This document shows positions 57,870 to 64,000 of a stretch of DNA of 64,000 bases, piece after piece. The position numbers and the translations under genes are program-made. Every line of letters begins with the position of its first letter. Positions within the stretch are counted from its first letter, which is position 1. The stretch is from Cystobasidium ongulense (lineage: Eukaryota; Basidiomycota; Cystobasidiomycetes; Cystobasidiales; Cystobasidiaceae), in assembly GCA_022835595.1 (NCBI GenBank), contig BQUP01000009.1, positions 124,001-188,000 of the forward strand, read 5' to 3'. Below the pieces are notes generated by a model that saw nothing but the letters and a program-made list of their open reading frames with translations, made no database searches and was not told where the DNA came from.

Positions 57870-60491
57870 CTATACATCGACCCACTCTACTTGTCCGACA
57901 ATAAGCTTTGTCCGTGGCAATTTCCCTGGAAGAGGTGACAAGACTGTATATTTATGCTTGACGGTGTCGATATTCGATCTGTAACAACTCATACAGAGAG
58001 GAACACGAAAAGGGAGAAATAATGCATTCAGTCAGCTTGTGCCCATTACGCCTTGCTGTCACGGTACCAAGGTGAGAGACTAATGAGATAACTCACATAT
58101 GCACGAATCCCAATACTGGACAACTAGCAATTTCAGAATCTTCAATAGCATCTTCAACCAATTGTAATTTCTCTTCTTCAGTATAATCAGCATAAGGATC
58201 ATCATTTTCATCTGATGGTTTTACGTCTTCTTCTTTCGTTTCCGAAACTTCTTGTTGATCAGCGGCAGGTATGCCATTTTCAGCCTTTCCTTCTTCAGCT
58301 GATGCTGTGGGAGGTAAGTTATTGCTTTGATCTTCTTCTTCACTTTTCACAGGCACAGCTGATTCTTCCTTCCCATTGACTGCTTCTTCCGCTTTTACCA
58401 CTGATGGTCCAGCCTCGGATTGTGCTGGTTCTGTGCTCGTCCCGGCTGCTGCAGCCTCAGATTGACCGAGCGCAGCCATAGTACCGGGTACTGCTTCTTC
58501 AGGTGGTTCACTCGGTTCTTTCACGATTTCGGGTTCATCTTTAGCTGCCGGTTCTTCAACAGCAGCAGGAGCAGGTGGTGGAGTAGCTGTTCTCTTCCTT
58601 TTCTTCGCATGTCGACGCGCTCCTTCCAGTTGAGGTAATGCACAAAGCTTGTTCATGATATCACCACTTGTATCAGAATCAACAGGACTTAATTCGACAA
58701 GTTGTGTATCTTTAATGCTTCTTGTATGACCTATCGGTAACGCTGAGAGTGGAACAAAAGCATCTTCGCCTACTCGATTGATGGAGAGAATTGGGAAGGG
58801 AATAGACATGCTATGTGGTGCAAGAGCGCCAAACGAAACAGAGGGACCGCCATAGAAATATGAGTGAATCTGAGCAGCTTGTAAGCGTCGCTTGGCGGCG
58901 TTATCAAGACCGCTGGCCTGGTAAAACGAAATAGACCAATTAGCATAGTGTCTTTTCTGCGGACGAAAATATGACATACTCCACTATTCTTGGACACTCG
59001 AATCACTGTCACCGTTTTCTTGGTGCTCATGAGTTTGGACATCTCGACTTGCAGTCTTTCATTGCCGACTACAAGCGCCACGTTGACTGATAGGATGATG
59101 AAATGTAAGTGTCAGCTTGCGAGTACAAGTATGCCAAGTAGACTACACATACCTTCAAATTCTCTTACCGCGCGTGATATCCATTTATAGTTCTCCTTCT
59201 TGGTGAAAACTGCAGGGGTGTCAATCACAACACCACCTCTCCAGATTCCTTCATCGTTACTTTGTTCAATCCGACGTCTCACACAATCACCGAGTTTAGC
59301 GAACAAGCTTTCTGTAAGTCCTTCGTTTTTGCCCCATTCTGTACTACCGTAGAAGAAAGAGAGACCATTATGCATTGGTGCGAGAGCATTGAGATTTGGT
59401 TGTGGCTCCCAAGTATTGGATGTAAGTGAGGGAGCGGCGAGAGGTGGGAGAGCGGTTGAGTGCGTGGATCCGAACGGTAGAACGGGAGTTGTTGTGGGGA
59501 GAGTGTGGTTGATGGGTGCTGCTGAGAATGTGCCTGGAACTGTGAAAGCGCCCTATAAATTGTCAAGAGGCTTGGTCAGTGATCTTATCATGTAGGTAGA
59601 GTTCTAGTTCAAGAAGTCAATACTCACATCTGACAAGTCAAGATTAACGAAAAGGACTTTCCGACCAGTCCCATATTCAGTCCAGTCGCCGTCTCGTCTT
59701 GCCTTTCCAGCTCGTATAGCCCAATTGATTAGAGATTTGCAAAGCGTGCTCTTCCCGCTTCCAGCATCACCAATCACCAGCACTCGAGGTCCGAATGTCT
59801 CATCAGGTTGTAGATGTATAGGCTGCGCTCGTACTGGATCGTCGAAGGGTAGAAAGGAAGGTGGTGGTTGACATGTTGCTCGTAGCTGTTCCAAAGCAAG
59901 GTGGGCGTTGTAATGTGATGGGAGAGGCGTTTCTTCGGCTACATATTCTGTTGATGGATGACCTAGGATGTGGATGGGATGAATAATGGCTAGGTGTCAG
60001 CTTTAGATGGTACAGCCGTATACCACACTGCTTCTAGCATAAGAGAGCTTGATCGAGTCTTTCGCAAGGTGTGCCATGTCGTGTTCAGTCAGCACTACCG
60101 CCATTCTGCCAGCAGTACGACCGCTAGAGTGAGTGCTAGTCTGTTATATCCAATATACAGAGACTGCCTGGAAGCGTGCTGTACATGCGCACGATCATAG
60201 TGCCACCTTGCGCCGACTCGACCAGCAATGCTCGACAGCCAGCTCTATGGCAGTATTGATATTGGAACAACGACGACTTATCTCCAAGTCACATCCAGTC
60301 CAAGTGAAGATGGCAGCTTTGCACTCCTCAGCAAGCGGGTTCTCGAAGCCAGGTGAGAGCTCGAAGCCGAATATCTCTGCAGTGCCGCCGAGCAGCTTGA
60401 TGCTGCACGACTCGCCCTTTTCGAGCTCGATTCGGAGCTCGTGCAGAGGCGGGACCTGGACCACTCGTGGTGTCGGTGGCCTGAAGGCCAT
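57870..60491 (-). CDS. CLP1: mRNA cleavage and polyadenylation factor CLP1
   Basis: Exon 1 from ATG 60491 reads MAFRPPTPRVVQVPPLHELR, then GTAEIFGFELSPGFENPLAE and GCDLEIS. A long intron of over 300 nt joins HPSTEYVAEETPLPSHYNAH. The P-loop exon has VLVIGDAGSGKSTLCKSLIN (Walker A) and VLFVNLDLSD. Further exons give GAFTVPGTFSAAPINHTLPT, GLSFFYGSTEWGKNEGL, GGVVIDTPAVFTKKENYKWI, VNVALVVGNERLQVEMSKL and SIPFPILSINRVGEDAFVPL. The final exon, SNIDTVKHKYTVLSPLPGKL, ends QVEWVDV at TAG 57870-57872. CLP1 is a polynucleotide-kinase-fold protein of cleavage factor IA in the nucleus. A Glu/Ala/Pro-rich insertion of about 150 residues (58,140-58,620) interrupts the C-terminal domain and is not part of the usual core. 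Confidence 0.93.
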
Positions 60492-61074
60492 TGGAATATG
60501 TGGAGTGGTGGATGAATTCAGCAAAGCAATGTACAACACAGAAGCCAGATCCTCAAGAGGGTGATCGAGGCAACTACACGCTCTGTCCACTCATGCAAGC
60601 CTATTCACCTTTACAACTCGTCAACTTGTAAAAACAGCCTTAATATGCTGCACTCTGAGCAAGCCTCTGCACTTTCTGGCCCCCGTAATCTGTCCTACAA
60701 GCCTGCCGAGGTTATGCACAACGGACACCTTGAAAATGCACCGCTCGAAAAGCTTCAGGACGTACAGCAGACACCGCAACGACTGGATCGCACGTTCAGC
60801 TGCATATCCTGTTAGACTGACGAAACAAACTACACAGCTGATAGATGCACAGCTGGCATAGCAGCGACTGGACTTCAGGTTTCAGGTCAAACTGTAGCAT
60901 AGCATTTCCAAGCCTGAAAATGGTGAGAGGCACGCCTCTTGCGCTCTCCTACCTCCTAAGTCACCCATCTCGTTTCCATTCTCCTCCTTGTCTAGTCCTG
61001 CTGAGCTGATCGCCCACTCAGCAGCTTAGTCTTGACAGCTTGATGTATCTGAAAGGTACGGCGATAGACGCACA
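60492..61074. promoter_or_regulatory. Divergent intergenic region
   Basis: About 580 bp upstream of both CLP1 and the small basic protein. A plus-strand open frame at 60561-60815 has no motif and is not called. Confidence 0.4.
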
Positions 61075-61544
61075 ATGGAAGTGGAAACCAGGAGTCAAGC
61101 GGAGCAGAAAGAGCGCGATGCGCTGCTGCGCAAAAAAATGGAGTTACGTGCTGAACAGGCGTCGCGTGCAGAAGAGCCCAGTGAGTAGGGCGTACCTTAG
61201 CCGCTTTCTCACTTCAGTCCTATGACGCAGCAGCCTGAGAGTGCTCTCATCCATATGGCGCAGTGCCTTCCATTGAAAGGGTGCCGCGTGGATGCAGACT
61301 GAAAAATCAGACTGGTATGGGGCCTGATTTAGTCCAGCGCCCAGATGCTTCCGTAGAACAAGTGACACCTGACTCCCTCAACAAGCGACCAGACGTACCT
61401 GGTGCAAAACACGCAAGATTTGCAAAGCTACCGCCGCCCCGCAAAAAAAAATCTGCAAACAAGACAGCATCCCTAAGATCAGCCACCCTAGCCAGACAAG
61501 ACGAAGAGAAGCGCCGGGGTCGAAGCATTGCACCATCGCCATAA
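61075..61544 (+). CDS. Small charged protein, function unknown
   Basis: Exon 1 from ATG 61075 reads MEVETRSQAEQKERDALLRK and KMELRAEQASRAEEP, a highly charged helix. A GTGAGT donor near 61181 and an AG near 61262 join it in frame to PSIERVPRGCRLKNQTGMGP, ending in a basic stretch (PPPRKKKSANKTA) and RGRSIAPSP at the stop before 61545. The total is about 128 residues. The charged helix and Lys-rich tail suggest a nuclear or RNA-bound protein, but I do not recognise the family. A good splice junction and its position between two real genes are the main support. Confidence 0.6.
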
Positions 61545-61743
61545 AGCGTCCTATAGTTAATTCTGCTGGGCCTAGTCCTTGCGCATGTGATCTTATCATG
61601 TTACGTTTCCAATTCTGAAGTTCTACTCAGTGATGTATCATTCGTCATAGCCTTCTTGTTGTTCGGAATGATGACGAGATTTTTCTTTCTGATTCTGCCA
61701 TGTGATTTATTTTTCGACGTGCAACCTTTCTAAGACTTATGTT

Positions 61744-63035
61744 CTAGAGGAGGGTTTTCAAGACTGTCTTCGTATCCAGCTTTGGCACGTCCTTGAACAG
61801 TTGCTCTTCTAAAGCCTTGTCCTCGACTTCTTTACCGTCCCTCAGATATAATGCTCTGGGCTTCTTAGTAAAGTCTGAGCCACCTTCATACCAAATTCTA
61901 GTCAGAGTGTATACTGTAGCGTTTGGAGCACCTTCGGACCAAGCCTTTTCTTCTGCTTTACGGAATTTCTCAGGCGTGATATAGGTTGTCTCGATCTTTT
62001 TGTTCTCGATAGACTCGAGGGCTGAAATGATCTCTGATGGTTTGGCATCGATACTGCTGACTCGAAGAGTAGCATTTGCGCTAGCTTCGGGCGTGAGCAA
62101 GCTGCTCAAGACGTCTGTGCAAACAAGTATAGTAGCGCATCAGCGGAGACCAAGACCTTTGGAACAGACGGCTAACTTACATTTTCCAGTATCTTTGTAT
62201 GTAGTACCGGATATTCTTGGCTGCTGGGAAGGGTCGTCGGACCCTACTACGTGGAATGTGCTCTTCTGACGATCATAGCCAGCCTGTTCAGGTCCACGGA
62301 CATAGAGGAAAGTGTCCAGGAATGGGCCTGTGACTATGTATGTGAACTCGATCTTGCCTTCTTTAGCTGTTGTCGCAGACATGTCAATAACACATCGAGG
62401 ATGTATGGAGTCCAAAGCTGGTTACCTAGATCTTCTATATGAGCACGTGTCTTGAGCTTATTCTGATGCGGCTTTTCTGCAAGCACAAGGGCGTCAATTG
62501 TATTCCATTCAATATTCATATCGTCACTGACCATGAGGGGATGTGACTGGGTCATATCGGATGTCTGTACCATATTCTGTAGGTGTCGTTTCAGGATGTG
62601 TCCAGGATATATGAAGTCTAGCCAAGCCGCTCACCAGAAGGGTAGAATCGCCTCGGCTTGCCATTTTCGAGTTTAGGCAAGGCAGCATAGATGTCAACTA
62701 ATCTAGTCTGGAGGTGGAGAGCTCCTCTGCCTAAAGCCGAAACGATGGTGTCGAATTCTAGGGGATAGCGGGTTAGTATGGGATGCTAGCCAGGGAGTGA
62801 AGCGTAGCTCACCAGCAAAGGTTTTCTTCAGCAAATCATCATCGTTGATATCCCCGACAATGACTTCGACGCCTTTGCTTTTCAAATCGTCAATGACGCT
62901 CTTCTTCCCTTCGGCAGTCGACGGCGAGGTGAAGATGGCTACTCGCTCGAAAGACTTGCTGCTGTCGGCAATGGCGGCGGTGATGTGTGTGCCTATGGTG
63001 CCTGTTGCACCGATAATGAGTACTTTGCGAGCCAT
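61744..63035 (-). CDS. NmrA-like / isoflavone-reductase-like NAD(P)-binding protein
   Basis: Exon 1 from ATG 63035 reads MARKVLIIGATGTIGTHITA with the GxxGxxG nucleotide motif and GVEVIVGDINDDDLLKKTFA. Next come EFDTIVSALGRGALHLQTRL, PKLENGKPRRFYPS, EYGTDMTQSHPLMVSDDMNI, a helix with KLKTRAHIEDL, then EGKIEFTYIVTGPFLDTFLY, STFHVVGSDDPSQQPRISGT and the last exon from about 62115 to the stop at 61744 (DTKTVLKTLL). This is the atypical SDR fold of NmrA and plant isoflavone or phenylcoumaran reductases, with RFYPSEYG at the usual place. Such proteins are either redox-sensing regulators or small-molecule reductases; the sequence does not decide. Confidence 0.85.
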
Positions 63036-63334
63036 GATGGAGAGTTGCTATTGCTATGAAGAAGAAAGCAAGACAGCCAGACAGCTTGAAGCCGGCATTC
63101 AGGAAGGCGTCAAGTGGCGACATCGATATGGCGAGACAGCCAGCAATGGCAATTATAGGCTGACTATGTATTCATTGTGCTTGAGAAGTAGAATCAGAGT
63201 CATGATATTAGTTGATCACTCGTAGATTCAGTCTGGCCTGCTTGGAGACCTCGCTTCTCTCGCCAAAAGTCGCCCGCATCATGCACTGCTTCTCAGCCTC
63301 TGCACAACTCAGCTCAGCACGCCTATCATTTCTC
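63036..63334. promoter_or_regulatory. Divergent intergenic region
   Basis: About 300 bp between the NmrA-like gene and the last plus-strand gene. No motif stands out. Confidence 0.4.
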
Positions 63335-64000
63335 ATGAGCGACCTCGAGGAGCAGCTAAAGTGGTTTGACGAGAACCTAGGCTCACAGTCGTACAACGAC
63401 AGCCCTCGTGGCAGCCCTGCCTTTCCAGCTGCATCTGGCGGCTCTGCTCGGCCACACCACGCGTCTGGCAGTCAACAACGACAACCCCACCCTGCAGTAC
63501 ACGCACATGCACCTCAGCCGCAGCATTCGTACGCTGGACTTTATAACGACCATCTCGCGTCTTCAGTCATGCGGCAGCGCCCTCCTCCTTATCCGCAGGC
63601 ACAGGGACGTCCTAGCGGACCTCATTACCCCCCGCCACAGGGCGCCATGATGCGACGACCGCAGACTCCAAGCTATCACGAGAAGCCTACTTATGTCAAA
63701 TCGGCAGACCCAGATGGAACAGAACATTACTATCTAAAGACTACAAGCGGCCTTCAGGAGGTCGACCCTGTCGAGCGTGGTAAGCAGCCACACTTTCACT
63801 TGCCAACAAACAAGCCGATCCACTGACTCAGATGGCACATTCAGGACTCATCCTTGCACCACAATATCGCACTTCACCACCAGGTCCTCCCATCTACCAG
63901 TCCGACCCAATGTCGTCGGCTTCTCTTCGCAGTTCCGCTCACCTGAATGCTTCACGGGCTAGACAAGGCTCTTCTCAAGGCTTTCATCGTGCTTCACAGA
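63335..64000 (+). CDS. Pro/Ser/Gln-rich protein, partial at right edge
   Basis: ATG 63335 gives MSDLEEQLKWFDENLGSQSY, a short acidic helix, then a low-complexity Pro/His/Gln-rich stretch and the ordered-looking YVKSADPDGTEHYYLKTTSG. Exon 1 ends at 63779 before a GTAAGC donor, and the next exon begins at 63845 after CATTCAG, reading LILAPQYRTSPPGPPIYQSD in frame to the window end. The family is not recognised. The composition suggests a regulatory or scaffold protein whose folded domain lies beyond the window. Confidence 0.6.

Overview
The window is nuclear DNA of a basidiomycete fungus, probably yeast-like. Almost every gene is cut by many short introns of about 37-80 nt with GT..AG ends, base composition is near half GC, and genes lie close together on both strands. 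The proteins that can be recognised are core eukaryotic or fungus-specific: STE6-like ABC exporter, ERMES subunit MDM34, PCL-type cyclin, UPF0658 Golgi protein, ATP synthase beta, V-ATPase subunit c. The sequence alone does not decide between Tremellomycetes, Ustilaginomycotina and other basidiomycete lineages. I see no transposon, retroelement, viral remnant, tRNA, rRNA or CRISPR array.

Layout. 1-9.5 kb: a membrane-anchored NAD-dependent epimerase running off the left edge, a G-patch protein, an MGST3-like MAPEG enzyme, a GltA-type citrate synthase ending in a peroxisomal signal, and SEC11. 10.3-13.5 kb: a multi-exon gene I cannot assign. 14-17 kb: ATP2. 17.7-26.6 kb: a Ser/Pro-rich coiled-coil protein, a second MAPEG-like protein and a large STE6-like ABC transporter. 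26.8-33.1 kb: ALKBH1-type dioxygenase, D-2-hydroxyacid dehydrogenase, DUF3429/TMEM69-like mitochondrial membrane protein and an RraA-like protein. 33.1-36.8 kb: the largest gene-poor stretch, upstream of a PCL cyclin. 38-47.5 kb: GSKIP-domain protein, PPIL1-type cyclophilin, a large multipass BRE4/DUF2421-type membrane protein and MDM34. 47.9-64 kb: TDP1, V-ATPase subunit c, a GRE2-like reductase, UPF0658 protein, CLP1, a small basic protein, an NmrA-like protein and a partial Pro-rich protein.

The genes form no operon or obvious biosynthetic cluster; this is housekeeping gene territory. Shared themes are mitochondrial and vacuolar energy metabolism (ATP2, V-ATPase c, MDM34, DUF3429), C2/peroxisomal metabolism (citrate synthase with a C-terminal AKL, glyoxylate-reductase-like dehydrogenase) and nucleic-acid processing (TDP1, ALKBH1, CLP1, PPIL1, G-patch).

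The most unusual things seen are in the splicing of the V-ATPase c gene: a 4-nt internal exon, a 5-nt first coding exon and a GC-AG intron in ten exons coding 163 residues. Also of note are the unassigned locus at 10.3-13.5 kb, a UIM-like motif at the N-terminus of TDP1, and a G-patch gene whose most protein-like 5' reading is out of frame with the rest. All gene models were spliced by hand from consensus sites and family resemblance.
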